A stretch of 61,613 nucleotides of DNA, from the NCBI RefSeq assembly GCF_004114425.1, contig NZ_RDQF01000047.1:1-61613 (forward strand), in the 5' to 3' direction. The stretch is from Bradyrhizobium vignae (GTDB lineage: Bacteria > Pseudomonadota > Alphaproteobacteria > Rhizobiales > Xanthobacteraceae). This document shows positions 26,872 to 35,833 of this stretch, piece by piece; position 1 is the first letter of the stretch, and each line of letters opens with the position of its first letter. The notes under the pieces were generated by a model that saw only the letters and a program-made list of their open reading frames with translations, made no database searches and had not been told where the DNA came from. Position numbers and translations under genes: made by a program.

Positions 26872-27960
26872 TCAAGGCCTGATCACGGTCAATTTGAACG
26901 GTCCGCCATTCGCCGCGGCATGCGCTACCGCCTCGTTGGCATGCTCGAGGTCGAAGGCGGTGGTCTCGTACTCGTCGAGCCGCAGCAGCCCGGCGCGCAC
27001 CAGCGCGATCAGGCGGCTCGCCGCATCCGGCGGATACATCCAGACGCCGTGGATGCTGATGCAGTTGCGCATGATCCAGGGGTAGGGCAGCTCGAGGCCG
27101 GCGCCGCCCGCCATGCCGACGCCGCCCATCAGCACGACGCGGCCATATGCGCGCACCGTCATGACCGCGGCCCGCACGACGGTCGGGCTCACCGAGGGCG
27201 GCATGATGTCGAACACGCAGTCGATCGGGCCTGATGCAGCGCGCTTCATGCGCTCGCGGTCGTCGTCCTCATTGCCGGTGAGCCTGACCGGCTTCACGCG
27301 GCTGCCGAAGCGGCGGACCAGGTCGGCGAGGATCTTTTCGTTGCGGCCAGGCGTGACCACGCAGGCGGCGCCCATCGCGAGCGCGACCGAGACGGCCGCG
27401 CTGCCGAAATTGCCGGTGGCGCCGTTCACCAGCACGGTCTCGCCAGGACGAAGGTTCGCAGCGAGGAAGCCGCCATAGGGCACCAGCAGCGTGCCCAGTG
27501 CGCACCAACGCGTCGCCTCCTCAGGCGTGATCGCGCCGAGCCGTTTGACGTTCTCGGTCGGCAGGCGCATCTGCTCGGCGAAGGAGCCGTGGCGAAAGTG
27601 CTTTTGCAGAGACATGCCGCCGGGCCCGGCGGCCGTCAGCCCTTGCAGGGCGATATCGGGCGCAACGGCGTCATCGCGCGAGCGCACCGTCGGATCACAG
27701 AACACCCAGTCGCCGGTCGCCAGCTTGGTCGCGTCCGGGCCGATCGCGCGCACCCGGCCAATGCCGCCGGGGCCCGGGATGACCGGCAAGTCGAGTGCGT
27801 AATTGCGCTCCCCGCTGAAGACCTCGTTCATGTAGGAGAGCACGCGCGTGGCGACGACATCGACGATGACCTCGCCGGTGCCGAGCACCGGTTCGGGGAC
27901 ATCTTCGATCACCAATGGCGAGCCGAAGGATTTGAGCACGGCAGCTTTCATGATGTTCAC
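26872..27960 (-). CDS. Zinc-type alcohol dehydrogenase / quinone oxidoreductase-like protein
   Basis: 362 residues from ATG 27960 (ATG 27951 is an alternative). It belongs to the medium-chain dehydrogenase superfamily: an N-terminal GroES-like domain (PVIPGPGGIGRVRAIGPDATKL) and a Rossmann domain with VNGATGNFGSAAVSVALAMGA for NAD(P)H. The structural-zinc cysteine cluster and the usual catalytic Cys/His pair are not evident, so a zinc-free oxidoreductase is more likely than a true alcohol dehydrogenase. It is divergent from the Xre-type regulator at 28062, which probably controls it. Confidence 0.8.
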   Translation of the reverse strand: MNIMKAAVLKSFGSPLVIEDVPEPVLGTGEVIVDVVATRVLSYMNEVFSGERNYALDLPVIPGPGGIGRVRAIGPDATKLATGDWVFCDPTVRSRDDAVAPDIALQGLTAAGPGGMSLQKHFRHGSFAEQMRLPTENVKRLGAITPEEATRWCALGTLLVPYGGFLAANLRPGETVLVNGATGNFGSAAVSVALAMGAACVVTPGRNEKILADLVRRFGSRVKPVRLTGNEDDDRERMKRAASGPIDCVFDIMPPSVSPTVVRAAVMTVRAYGRVVLMGGVGMAGGAGLELPYPWIMRNCISIHGVWMYPPDAASRLIALVRAGLLRLDEYETTAFDLEHANEAVAHAAANGGPFKLTVIRP

Positions 27961-28014
27961 CTCAAAGTCGGGTGAAGCCGATATGCACCGCCTTGGAGAG
28001 GCCAGGAAGGCCTG

Positions 28015-28030
28015 GTATTATCCTAGTATT
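28015..28030. promoter_or_regulatory. Candidate operator between the oxidoreductase and the Xre-type regulator
   Basis: GTATT occurs at 28015-28019 and again at 28026-28030, one helical turn apart, within the AT-rich GGTATTATCCTAGTATTCC of the 101-bp divergent gap. Binding by the adjacent regulator is a guess from position. Confidence 0.3.
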
Positions 28031-28061
28031 CCGAGGGCCCTCCATTGCGGGAGCGACATCG

Positions 28062-28835
28062 ATGGCCGACCCACGCCGCGTCGAATTCGGCGATTTCCTC
28101 AGGTCCCGCCGCGAAAAGCTGTCGCCGAAGACCGTGGGCCTTCCGGCGGGGCGCCGCCGGCGCACTACAGGCCTGCGGCGCGAGGAGGTCGCGCAGCTCG
28201 CCGGCATTGGGGTCGACTGGTACATCCGCCTCGAACAGGGCCGTACCGTCAGCCCGTCGGTCACCACCATCGATGCGCTGGCCCGCGCGCTGCGGCTCAG
28301 CAAGACCGAGCATGCGCACCTCAAGGATCTCGCGCGCGACGGCGACAGGCGTCCGTTCACCCGCGAGGTGGTGCCGCCGCCCATTCTGCGCCTGGTCGAG
28401 AGCCTGCCGCATCCGGCCTACATCACCGGACGGCGCTGGGACGTGCTGGCCTGGAATGAAGCCGCAGAAGAGATCTTTGCATTCGGCCGGCTGCCGGAGG
28501 ACGATCGCAACACGCTGCTGTTGATGATGACCAACAAGCAGACGCGAAAATCCTACGGCGCGGGCTGGGCCGATGTCGCAAGGCGCATGGTCGCGATGTT
28601 TCGCGCCACCCACGATGTCTGGGCCGGCGATCCCGCCTTTGCGGAATTGCTGACGCGCTTGCGCGAAGGTAGTCCCGAATTCGTCAAATGGTGGGGCGCC
28701 CACGAGGTGCACGGCACCTTGTCGGGCCGCAAGACCATCACCCATCCGACCAAGGGCGTGCTGCATTTCGAGCACACGAGTTTTCAGGCCAACGACGACG
28801 CCGCGCTGAGGCTCGTGATCTATACGCCGGTGTGA
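28062..28835 (+). CDS. Xre-family regulator with MmyB-like ligand domain
   Basis: 257 residues from ATG 28062, where the protein-like sequence (MADPRRVEFGDFLRSRREKL) begins. The helix-turn-helix covers about residues 30-80 (LRREEVAQLAGIGVDWYIRLEQG, then PSVTTIDALARAL). The C-terminal half resembles the MmyB-like PAS-type ligand-binding domain: GRRWDVLAWNEAAEEIF, NTLLLMMTN and a FQANDDAALRLVIYTP end. It is divergent from the oxidoreductase at 26872-27960, the usual arrangement for this class, in which the regulator controls the dehydrogenase gene. Confidence 0.85.
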   Translation: MADPRRVEFGDFLRSRREKLSPKTVGLPAGRRRRTTGLRREEVAQLAGIGVDWYIRLEQGRTVSPSVTTIDALARALRLSKTEHAHLKDLARDGDRRPFTREVVPPPILRLVESLPHPAYITGRRWDVLAWNEAAEEIFAFGRLPEDDRNTLLLMMTNKQTRKSYGAGWADVARRMVAMFRATHDVWAGDPAFAELLTRLREGSPEFVKWWGAHEVHGTLSGRKTITHPTKGVLHFEHTSFQANDDAALRLVIYTPV

Positions 28836-28900
28836 TCGCGCGCGGGAACTCGCGTCAGCATTTGAACGCGGAGCCGTACCGCCCGCGGCGAAAGGGGCTC

Positions 28901-28930
28901 TTGCCAATTTAAGACCATTCGGTCTATATA
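28901..28930 (+). promoter_or_regulatory. tetR promoter with overlapping palindromic operator; likely leaderless
   Basis: TTGCCA (28901-28906) and TATATA (28925-28930), 18 bp apart, form a plausible promoter. AGACCATTCGGTCT (28912-28925) is a palindrome with 5-bp arms between them, the type of site TetR proteins bind for self-repression. Transcription should begin near 28937, at the ATG at 28938, and no Shine-Dalgarno sequence is seen. Confidence 0.55.
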
Positions 28931-28937
28931 TCTACAT

Positions 28938-29552
28938 ATGCGCAGCCAGTCTCCCGTGCAGATTCCCCGTGGCCGTCCCCGAACGTTCGACACCGAAGCT
29001 GCTGTCGAACGCGCGATGAATGTGTTCTGGTCGCGCGGCTATCACGCCACGGCGCTCCCGGACCTTCTTCGAGCGACCAAGCTCTCGCGCGGCAGCCTTT
29101 ACGCCGCCTTCGGCGACAAGCATTCGCTCTTTCTGCGTGCACTTGATCGTTACATTGCCGATGCCATCGATCGCATGGACGTCGAATTTGCCCCTGAGAG
29201 AGAGCCGGTCGACGGCTTGCGGGCCTATTTCGCCGGTTACGTCGAGCGCAACAGCGGGGCCAATGGCCGGCGCGGATGCCTGCTGGTCGCCACAGCCATG
29301 GAACTGGCCGGCCGTGATGCCGAGGTCGACCGTCGCATCGGGAGCTTTTTCAGAGCCATGGAGGCTCGCTTGGTCGATGCCCTGTCCCGTGCGAAGGCAG
29401 CGGGCAGATTGGCCGATGGCGTCGAGCCTGCGAGTGCCGCCCGCATTATCGTCTGTTTCGTCGAGGGCATGCGGGTGGTCGGTAAAACGGCTCCGGCACG
29501 GATGATTTCGCAAGCCACCGTCGACGCTTTGCTCGATCGCTTTATCAGGTAG
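28938..29552 (+). CDS. TetR-family transcriptional regulator
   Basis: 204 residues from ATG 28938. The DNA-binding part reads GRPRTFDTEAAVERAMNVFWSRGYHATALPDLLRATKLSRGSLYAAFGDKHSLF (about residues 13-65) in the standard TetR layout. The C-terminal ligand domain resembles the TetR_C_16/AcrR-like type, with NGRRGCLLVATAMELAGRD. A palindrome on its own promoter suggests self-repression. The EamA exporter gene begins 7 bp after its stop, so the two form an operon and the exporter is the likely target. Confidence 0.88.
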   Translation: MRSQSPVQIPRGRPRTFDTEAAVERAMNVFWSRGYHATALPDLLRATKLSRGSLYAAFGDKHSLFLRALDRYIADAIDRMDVEFAPEREPVDGLRAYFAGYVERNSGANGRRGCLLVATAMELAGRDAEVDRRIGSFFRAMEARLVDALSRAKAAGRLADGVEPASAARIIVCFVEGMRVVGKTAPARMISQATVDALLDRFIR

Positions 29553-29559
29553 GCAGACC

Positions 29560-30480
29560 ATGGACGTTTCCGCTGCTCGCAGGCCTATATCTGGACCGAG
29601 TAGTCTTGAAAAGAACGGCGCCATGTCGGCCATCCAGATCGTCTGCGCCGTGGCCGTTCCGTTGCTCTGGGGCTATCAGTTCGTGGTCATCAAGGTCGGC
29701 GTGACGGAGTTTCCGCCGCTCTTCTTCCTCGCGCTGCGCTTTCTGGCCATCGCGCTGCTGCTTGTTCCATTCGTTGGGCAGCCTGCGCGACAACAGTTCG
29801 GTCCCGTCGCAGCCATTTCGCTTTTCCTGGGCGGACTGAATTTCGGTCTCTTCTATGTTGGCCTTGGGCTCGGCTCGGGAAGCCTGTCGGCCGTCGCATA
29901 CCAACTCGCCCCGCCTTTCACCGTCCTGTTGGCCTGGCCGCTGCTGTCGGAAAAGCCGTCGCTCGCCACATCCGCCGGCGTCGTGATCGCATTCGCCGGT
30001 GTGGCGGTGCTGGCCGCGGGACCCGGCTTGTCCGCAAATACCCTTCCGCTGCTGCTTGTGGTCGGAGCCGCGTTCGCGTTTGCGGTGTCCAATGTCTTGA
30101 TCAAACGCTATGGCCCTTTTGAACCGCTGATGTTGATGGGGTGGTCGTCGCTGCTTGCGGTGCCTCAGGTTCTGGTGATGTCGTTGCTCCTTGAACATGG
30201 ACAGCTCACGAGCCTCGTCGCCGCGGATGACCGTGGTTGGCTGGCGCTGGCCTACACGATCTTCATCGGAGGGATTGTCGGGTTCGGCCTCTGGTTCTGG
30301 CTGATTGCCCGTTGCTCCATAGGCCGCGTCGCGCCATTCGGACTTCTGCTTCCGGTGTTCGCCTTGACATCGAGCGTGTTGTTTCTCGGCGAACATATGA
30401 CGCCGAAGTTGCTTGTCGGGGGGCTGCTCGCGATATCAGGCGTCGCCATGACGCAGCTGCGACCGGCCACGCGTTCGTGA
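29560..30480 (+). CDS. EamA/DMT-family inner-membrane exporter
   Basis: 306 residues from ATG 29560; ATG 29623 (MSAIQIVCAVAVPLLWGYQF) also fits, since the first 21 residues are polar. About ten membrane spans in two repeated EamA halves are visible, for example ALRFLAIALLLVPFV and VGLGLGSGSLSAVAYQLAPPFTVLLAW in the first half and GLWFWLIARCSIGRVAPFGLLLPVFALTSS in the second. Relatives export amino acids or their derivatives. It is in an operon with the TetR regulator upstream. The substrate is unknown. Confidence 0.85.
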   Translation: MDVSAARRPISGPSSLEKNGAMSAIQIVCAVAVPLLWGYQFVVIKVGVTEFPPLFFLALRFLAIALLLVPFVGQPARQQFGPVAAISLFLGGLNFGLFYVGLGLGSGSLSAVAYQLAPPFTVLLAWPLLSEKPSLATSAGVVIAFAGVAVLAAGPGLSANTLPLLLVVGAAFAFAVSNVLIKRYGPFEPLMLMGWSSLLAVPQVLVMSLLLEHGQLTSLVAADDRGWLALAYTIFIGGIVGFGLWFWLIARCSIGRVAPFGLLLPVFALTSSVLFLGEHMTPKLLVGGLLAISGVAMTQLRPATRS

Positions 30481-30717
30481 GCAGGGCAGGGGAGACGGAC
30501 CTCGCTCGCCGGAGCGCTTTGCGAAACGATGGAGTTTCGGAGTAGGTTCGTCAGTCACATCATCCGTTATCTGTAGCTCGCCTGCGACCATCGGGTGCAG
30601 CGCGTAGAGTCGTAGTGGCCGGCGCGTCTGATTTCGAGCGGCAAGCGGAAACGTTGCGGTGGTTTGGATCGCAACGCTTGATCAGGAGTGGACATCTCGG
30701 GAGTACTGAGAGGCCGA

Positions 30718-31626
30718 TCAAGGACCTGACCGCAACCACTGCGAAAAAGCCCGGATGGTCCGTGCGCGCGGATGGCTTGGCTTACTGACCACATGGAAGC
30801 TGTAGCCAGGCAAGCTCAACTTGAAGGCCTTCACGAGCGTCCCAGCTGCGAGGTCGTGTGCCACGAGCACGTCACTGAAAATCCCGACTCCCTGTCCGGC
30901 GATCACCGCCTCGATGGCGTGCAGTTCCTCCCGGAAGCTCAAATGCTGCATGTCCTTGAATTGGGGCACTTCTCGCCACCTGCGCTGAGCCGCGGCGAGC
31001 CATCTCTGCCACGTGGGCGGCTCGCGATCGGCGGGCGACCAATAGGAGTGGATCAGAACGTGGTTAGCAAGATCGATCGGTCTCTTCAGGCGCTCCGTTG
31101 CAAGCAAGCTGGGACTGCAAACCGGCCAGAACGTATCGCTGAAGAGGTCATCGACGATTCCGTCTGTCGGCCGTGCCCGGCTGGTCGCATAGCGAATGGC
31201 GACATCGCCATCTCCGGCCTGCAGATCGAGCACTGAATCCGTGCCGATGACTTCCAGCGGCACGTCGGGATGCAGCTTCCGCCACAGGGGCAGGCGGGGC
31301 ACGAGCCAGCGGCTGGCGAAAGCGTTGGTCGTCGTCACCCGGAGAGGCTGCTGGTCTCGTTCCTGCTTGACGGCCGCAATGGCCGCGGCAAACCCCTCGA
31401 GGCCGCCGCGAATGGCGGGGAAGAGCCGCGCCCCGGCCTCGGTCAACGAAAGAGGCCGTGGTCTGCGCCGGAACAGAGCCCGACCGCAATACTGCTCGAG
31501 CAACCCGATCTGGTGGCTGATCGCCGTCGGCGTCACACCGAGTTCTGCCGCCGCCTTCTTGAAGCTCAGATGCCGTGCGGCAGCTTCAAAGGCGCGGAGC
31601 TCGATCAGCGGCGGCAGCTTGTGCAT
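30718..31626 (-). CDS. LysR-family regulator (GcvA-like)
   Basis: 302 residues from ATG 31626. The helix-turn-helix occupies about residues 5-65 (LIELRAFEAAARHLSFKKAAAELGVTPTAISHQI). A substrate-binding domain follows, with LRVTTTNAFASRWLVPRL, DGDVAIRYATS and IEAVIAGQGVGIFSDVLVAHDLAAGTLV. It is divergent from the FAD-linked oxidoreductase at 31733, with an inverted repeat in the gap. It probably controls that gene and its own. The 237-bp gap at 30481-30717 downstream shows no gene. Confidence 0.9.
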   Translation of the reverse strand: MHKLPPLIELRAFEAAARHLSFKKAAAELGVTPTAISHQIGLLEQYCGRALFRRRPRPLSLTEAGARLFPAIRGGLEGFAAAIAAVKQERDQQPLRVTTTNAFASRWLVPRLPLWRKLHPDVPLEVIGTDSVLDLQAGDGDVAIRYATSRARPTDGIVDDLFSDTFWPVCSPSLLATERLKRPIDLANHVLIHSYWSPADREPPTWQRWLAAAQRRWREVPQFKDMQHLSFREELHAIEAVIAGQGVGIFSDVLVAHDLAAGTLVKAFKLSLPGYSFHVVSKPSHPRARTIRAFSQWLRSGP

Positions 31627-31637
31627 GCCACCAGTCT

Positions 31638-31662
31638 AGGTGAAATCAATTCATCGTCACCT
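31638..31662. promoter_or_regulatory. Candidate LysR operator
   Basis: AGGTGA (31638-31643) and TCACCT (31657-31662) form a perfect inverted repeat with a 13-bp spacer. It sits 12 bp upstream of the lysR start in the divergent gap, where LysR-type sites usually lie. Confidence 0.5.
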
Positions 31663-31732
31663 GAATTCTTCGGATTTGCGCCGAGACAGCCCACGATTGA
31701 GGATACGGCGGTCAAGCTGAGGAGACCGTGTC

Positions 31733-33109
31733 ATGTCACCCATCGCATCCGTCGCCAGCGCTGCCGCCGATCTCAACGCCTCCTTCGGAGGACAGCTCCT
31801 CGAGCCAGGGGACGAGGGCTACGAGGAGGCGCGAAAGGTCCACAACGGGCTGGTCGACAAGCGCCCAGCATTGATTGCCAGGTGCCGCAGCGTCGCCGAT
31901 GTCGTGGATGCCGTGGCACTTTCAACCAAGCTTGGTCTTCAAGTCGCGGTTCGCGGGGGCGGTCATAATGTGGCAGGGCGCGCAACCATCGACGGCGGGA
32001 TCATGATCGACCTCTCGCCCATGAAGGGCATCCGGGTCGACGCCGTCGGCAAGACCGTATGGGCGCAGGGCGGGGTCACCTGGGGCGAGCTCAATCGCGA
32101 AACGCAACTCCGCGGCCTTGCGGTCACCGGCGGCGTGGTCTCGACCACCGGCATCGCCGGCTTGACCCTCGGCGGAGGACTGGGCTGGTTGATGGGCAAG
32201 TACGGCCTGGCACTGGACAATCTGCGCGCCGTCGAGCTCGTCACCGCCGACGGCAAGGTTTTGCGGGCCAGCAAGCAAGAGGAGCCCGATCTGTTCTGGG
32301 CCGTCCGCGGCGGCGGCGGAAACTTCGGGATCGCCACCAGTCTCGAATATGATCTCCATAGGGTCGGGCCGATCATCACGGGCGGTCCGATCATCCACCC
32401 CATCGCGCGCTCCCGTGACGTGCTGGAATTCTTCCGGGCCAGTACGCGCTCGCTCACGGACGAGCATATGCTGTTCGCATCCCTGACCCATGCGCCCGAC
32501 GGATCGGGCACGGAGGTTGCCGCCCTGGTCACCAGCCATTGCGGTTCGGTGGCGGATGCCGAAGCAGCGATGCGACCGCTGAAGCAGTTCGGGGCACCAA
32601 TCCTGGATGCAGTCGGGCCGATGCCCTATTGCGAGCTCAACCGCATGCTCGACGCCAATTATCCGAACGGCGCTTTCAACTATTGGAAATCAAACTTCCT
32701 CAGCGAGCTGAGCGACGATGCGATTTCGACCATGATCGAATGTTTCGCGCGCTGCCCGACTCCCATGGGGCAGTTCCTGCTCGAACACATCCACGGCGCG
32801 GCGGTTCGCATCGCTGCGGGGGATACCGCATTTCCGCATCGGCAGGAGGGCTACAACTTCCTGATCCTCGCGCAGTGGACGCAGCCCGGCGAGACAAGCC
32901 GCTGCATCTCCTGGGCGCGCGAGACCTACGAAAGCATGCGGCCCTTCTTTGCCTCCGGCCGCTATGTCAATTATCTCGATGATGACGAGACGGGCGATCC
33001 TGTCGCTGCCGCCTATGGACCGAACTACCGGCGTCTGCAGCGGATCAAGGCGAAGTACGATCCGACGAACTTCTTCCGCATGAACCAGAACATCCGGCCG
33101 CTGGCCTGA
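31733..33109 (+). CDS. FAD-linked oxidoreductase, berberine-bridge-enzyme type
   Basis: 458 residues. The FAD_binding_4 domain includes QVAVRGGGHNVAG, whose histidine is the usual covalent flavin link. It also has VSTTGIAGLTLGGGLGWLMGKYGLALDNL. Bicovalent relatives have a cysteine at the start of that stretch, which is missing here, so a single 8-alpha-histidyl link is expected. The BBE domain closes the protein (NYLDDDE..., then YDPTNFFRMNQNI). Such enzymes oxidise sugars, alcohols or alkaloid-like compounds with oxygen. No signal peptide is seen. It is probably regulated by the divergent LysR. Confidence 0.88.
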   Translation: MSPIASVASAAADLNASFGGQLLEPGDEGYEEARKVHNGLVDKRPALIARCRSVADVVDAVALSTKLGLQVAVRGGGHNVAGRATIDGGIMIDLSPMKGIRVDAVGKTVWAQGGVTWGELNRETQLRGLAVTGGVVSTTGIAGLTLGGGLGWLMGKYGLALDNLRAVELVTADGKVLRASKQEEPDLFWAVRGGGGNFGIATSLEYDLHRVGPIITGGPIIHPIARSRDVLEFFRASTRSLTDEHMLFASLTHAPDGSGTEVAALVTSHCGSVADAEAAMRPLKQFGAPILDAVGPMPYCELNRMLDANYPNGAFNYWKSNFLSELSDDAISTMIECFARCPTPMGQFLLEHIHGAAVRIAAGDTAFPHRQEGYNFLILAQWTQPGETSRCISWARETYESMRPFFASGRYVNYLDDDETGDPVAAAYGPNYRRLQRIKAKYDPTNFFRMNQNIRPLA

Positions 33110-33227
33110 TTGGCGGCTGAGGATCTCGTCGTTCTCATCCCGTTCAGGATGTCCGTACAAGGCGCTACGCTCCGGCCCCGGTCTTGACGTTGGCCGGGCC
33201 GCGCTGATCCAGGGAAGGACTCCAGAA

Positions 33228-34127
33228 ATGGCCATCGTGTGCCGACCCGCTCGCATGGACGACTTGGTGAGAGCCGACGAGATCGTGGTCGCCAGCATCA
33301 ATGAACTGACTGAGCGGCGGGGCTTTGGAAAGATGGCATCCTCTCGTCCGCCGAGTTTTCAGGCCTTCTCGCTCGCCGATGATGCGGAAGGTTTATGGGT
33401 CGCCGATGACGACGGACAAATTGTCGGCTTCGCGTGGAGTTGGGTTTGCGGCGGGCTTTGGTTTCTGGCGCAGCTGTTCGTGGCCCCTGATCGCCAGGGC
33501 GCCGGCATTGGCGATCAACTCATCGGTCGGACGTTCGCGCACGCAGAGATGCGCGGAGCATCCATCAAGGCGCTAATCACCTTCACGTTCAATAACGTGT
33601 CTCAAGGCCTCTACATCCGGCACGGACTGTTCCCGCGCTTTCCGATCTACATGGTCAGTGTGCCTCGTGACCGCCTGGCGCAGCGGTTGGCCGAGCCGCG
33701 GCTCCGTCTTGAATCTCTCGCCGCCAAGACGACCGGGTTCGATGAGCTGGCGTCCATTGACGCCAGTGCTCTCGGCATTTCCAGAGAGAAGCATCATCGA
33801 TATCTCCTGAACGACAGCACGACGAGCGGGTTCACCATTCACGCCGGTCGTGAATGCGTGGGGTATGTCTATATCTCGGATGGACACATTGGCCCGCTTG
33901 CAGTCCGCCGGCCAGATCTCGTCGGCCCCGCATTTGCGGCTGCGCTGTCGTTCGCAGCGCGGAGCGATGTGTCAACCATTTCGGCCTTCGTGCCGGGCGC
34001 GAGCGAGCCGGCTCTCAAGGCGGCGATTGACAACGGGATGCGTTTGACCTTCCCGATGCTGCTGATGTCCAATCGACAGTTCGGAGATTGGGGCAGCTAC
34101 CTCCCGCGCAATCCCGGTTTCATGTAG
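33228..34127 (+). CDS. GNAT-family N-acetyltransferase (tandem-domain layout)
   Basis: 299 residues from ATG 33228 behind AAGGA. The first half is a clear GNAT domain: CRPARMDDLVRADEIVV, then WFLAQLFVAPDRQGAGIGDQLIGRTFAHAE, containing the acetyl-CoA loop Q-x-x-G-x-G/A. The second half (from about residue 150) has a weaker, GNAT-like pattern (YVYISDGHIGPLAVRRPDLVGPAFAAAL). It would transfer an acetyl group from acetyl-CoA to an amine; the acceptor is unknown. It stands alone after the FAD oxidoreductase gene. Confidence 0.8.
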   Translation: MAIVCRPARMDDLVRADEIVVASINELTERRGFGKMASSRPPSFQAFSLADDAEGLWVADDDGQIVGFAWSWVCGGLWFLAQLFVAPDRQGAGIGDQLIGRTFAHAEMRGASIKALITFTFNNVSQGLYIRHGLFPRFPIYMVSVPRDRLAQRLAEPRLRLESLAAKTTGFDELASIDASALGISREKHHRYLLNDSTTSGFTIHAGRECVGYVYISDGHIGPLAVRRPDLVGPAFAAALSFAARSDVSTISAFVPGASEPALKAAIDNGMRLTFPMLLMSNRQFGDWGSYLPRNPGFM

Positions 34128-34155
34128 CTCAATCCAGGTGCATTGAACACGCTCC

Positions 34156-34368
34156 ATGGGCGCCGAGTGGGCGCAGGATGATGACGATCCGTGGACGCTC
34201 GACAGCCGCCCGGCGACGCCGACCGTCCAATACGAGCACACCGTGATCGCCACGCGAAACGGACCTTTGATCGTCACGCCGGCCGGTAAGGCCACCGAGG
34301 TCGGCCTGCTCATGCCAGACGATCGACGATCTCAAGGAGCCGATCGCAGGACGCCTCGATCCTCTTGA
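34156..34368 (+). pseudogene. 3' remnant of a type I methionine aminopeptidase gene
   Basis: From ATG 34156 the plus strand reads GAEWAQDDDDPWTLDSRP and then TVQYEHTVIATRNGPLIVTP. This is the C-terminal strand of methionine aminopeptidase, where QYEHT-x-x-x-T-x-x-G-x-x-I-x-T is conserved and the glutamate is a metal ligand. The codons are strongly GC-ending, as in real genes. A stop lies in frame four codons upstream and no other part of the enzyme is present. The similarity fades after about 34285, where the frame runs into the end of the convergent MocR gene. Confidence 0.6.
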
Positions 34369-35716
34369 GCGGAGACGTTGCGACCCCGAGCAACAGTCCC
34401 GGGCGCGCTGATCCCTTCGACGCATACCAGAGAGATAGCGGCGTGGGCGCCAGCCCAAGCGGTGCGGCTTCCCTGGCGATGGCCAGATCGGGCGCTCCCT
34501 CCGGCAACCGCAGGACCGCCGCCAATCCGGCAATCGCAACATTTGCAGTGCGCGGGCGGAGGTATTTCAGCAATGCATCGCCTTGCGCTGCGTAGACCCG
34601 CTTCGTGCGCCGAAGATGCCGGAGATAATGGCCATCACTGATGAAATCGGCCATCGCGAGCTGCACCGCGGGTCCAGGCGCCGGCGCGAGGCACGCCGCA
34701 ACTTCGGCAAATCGCGACGCCAGGGCGGCCGGTGCAACGACAAAGCCCAGACGGAGGGCAGGCGTCACGGTCTTGCTGAAAGAGCCGATGTGAATGACGC
34801 GGCCGGCGCGGTCGAGCGATGCCAGCGCCGGCGTCGCCCGGCCCCTGAGCTGCAGCTCGCTCAGATAGTCATCCTCGATCACCCACGCCTTGCTTTGCGC
34901 AGCCCAGTCGAGCAGGCGGGAGCGCCGCGCGAGCGACAATGTCGATCCGAACGGCGCCTGCTGTCCTGGTGTCACGAGGACCAGCGCCGCATCGGGAGCA
35001 TGCTTCAGGCCGTAATCGACGTCGATACCGTCGGCGTCAACCGGGATCGGCGCGATCGATAATCGCGCAAGCCCGAGACCGCGCCGGGTGAAGGGAAAGC
35101 CCGGCTCCTCCAACCAGGCCTTCTTCTGCTCGAGCCCGAGGACGCGGAGCGCCAGGCCGAGCCCGCCGCTGAAACCGCCGGTAATGATGATCTGGGAGGG
35201 CGCGCATTCGATGCCGCGCGCCAACGCAAGATTGGCCGCGATCTCGCGCCGCAACGCCAGTTCGCCGCGTGGGTCAGGGTAGATCGCCGGCGCGCTCACC
35301 TCGGCGCGCACCGCCTGCGCGCGCATCCGCGCCAGCAGCGTCGCAGGAAGGGCCTCCTGCGCAGGCACGCCCATCTGGAAGATCGCCGGCCCGGCCGTGA
35401 GCTCCTGATACATCTCCATGAACGAGCCGGGGGCCGGGGCCTTGTCCCGCCGCACCGGCAAGGACGGCCGGTCCGCGACATGCGTTCCAGTGGCGCGGGC
35501 CGCGACGATCAGTTGGGCGGATGAGAGCTTTTCGTACGCGACGCGTACGGTGCCGCGCGCGACGCCGAGCTGGGCGGCCAGATCCTGCCAGGAGGGCAGG
35601 CGCGCGCCCGCGGCGAGCACGCCGCTCTCGATGGCGGTCCTGATCCCCCTGTGGATCTGCTCGGCCAGCGGCGTCTTCGCAGATCGATCGAGCTTCAGAC
35701 GCAGTGGCTTGGTCAT
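34310..35716 (-). CDS. MocR/PdxR-type regulator (GntR domain fused to aminotransferase domain)
   Basis: 468 residues from ATG 35716, where MTKPLRLKLDRSAKTPLAEQ begins. Residues 1-75 are a GntR winged helix (QLGVARGTVRVAYEKLSSAQLI). The rest is a fold-type I aminotransferase-like domain that binds pyridoxal phosphate: PRGELALRREIAANLALARG, then ALVLVTPGQQAPFGSTLSLARR, and HIGSFSKTVTPALRLGFVVA with the PLP lysine. Such proteins sense PLP or amino-acid adducts. It is divergent from the AhpD-like gene at 35834, a probable target. Confidence 0.9.
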   Translation of the reverse strand: MTKPLRLKLDRSAKTPLAEQIHRGIRTAIESGVLAAGARLPSWQDLAAQLGVARGTVRVAYEKLSSAQLIVAARATGTHVADRPSLPVRRDKAPAPGSFMEMYQELTAGPAIFQMGVPAQEALPATLLARMRAQAVRAEVSAPAIYPDPRGELALRREIAANLALARGIECAPSQIIITGGFSGGLGLALRVLGLEQKKAWLEEPGFPFTRRGLGLARLSIAPIPVDADGIDVDYGLKHAPDAALVLVTPGQQAPFGSTLSLARRSRLLDWAAQSKAWVIEDDYLSELQLRGRATPALASLDRAGRVIHIGSFSKTVTPALRLGFVVAPAALASRFAEVAACLAPAPGPAVQLAMADFISDGHYLRHLRRTKRVYAAQGDALLKYLRPRTANVAIAGLAAVLRLPEGAPDLAIAREAAPLGLAPTPLSLWYASKGSARPGLLLGVATSPLKRIEASCDRLLEIVDRLA

Positions 35717-35833
35717 GCCTGCATGGTACACGATTTTTGTGCGTTCTTGGTGCTTTTTTATGGACCATGGCAGGGGCACCTAAAGGGGGCAACGGGGAGC
35801 GTTCATCCCTTCCGATCATCAAGGAGCAAGCAG

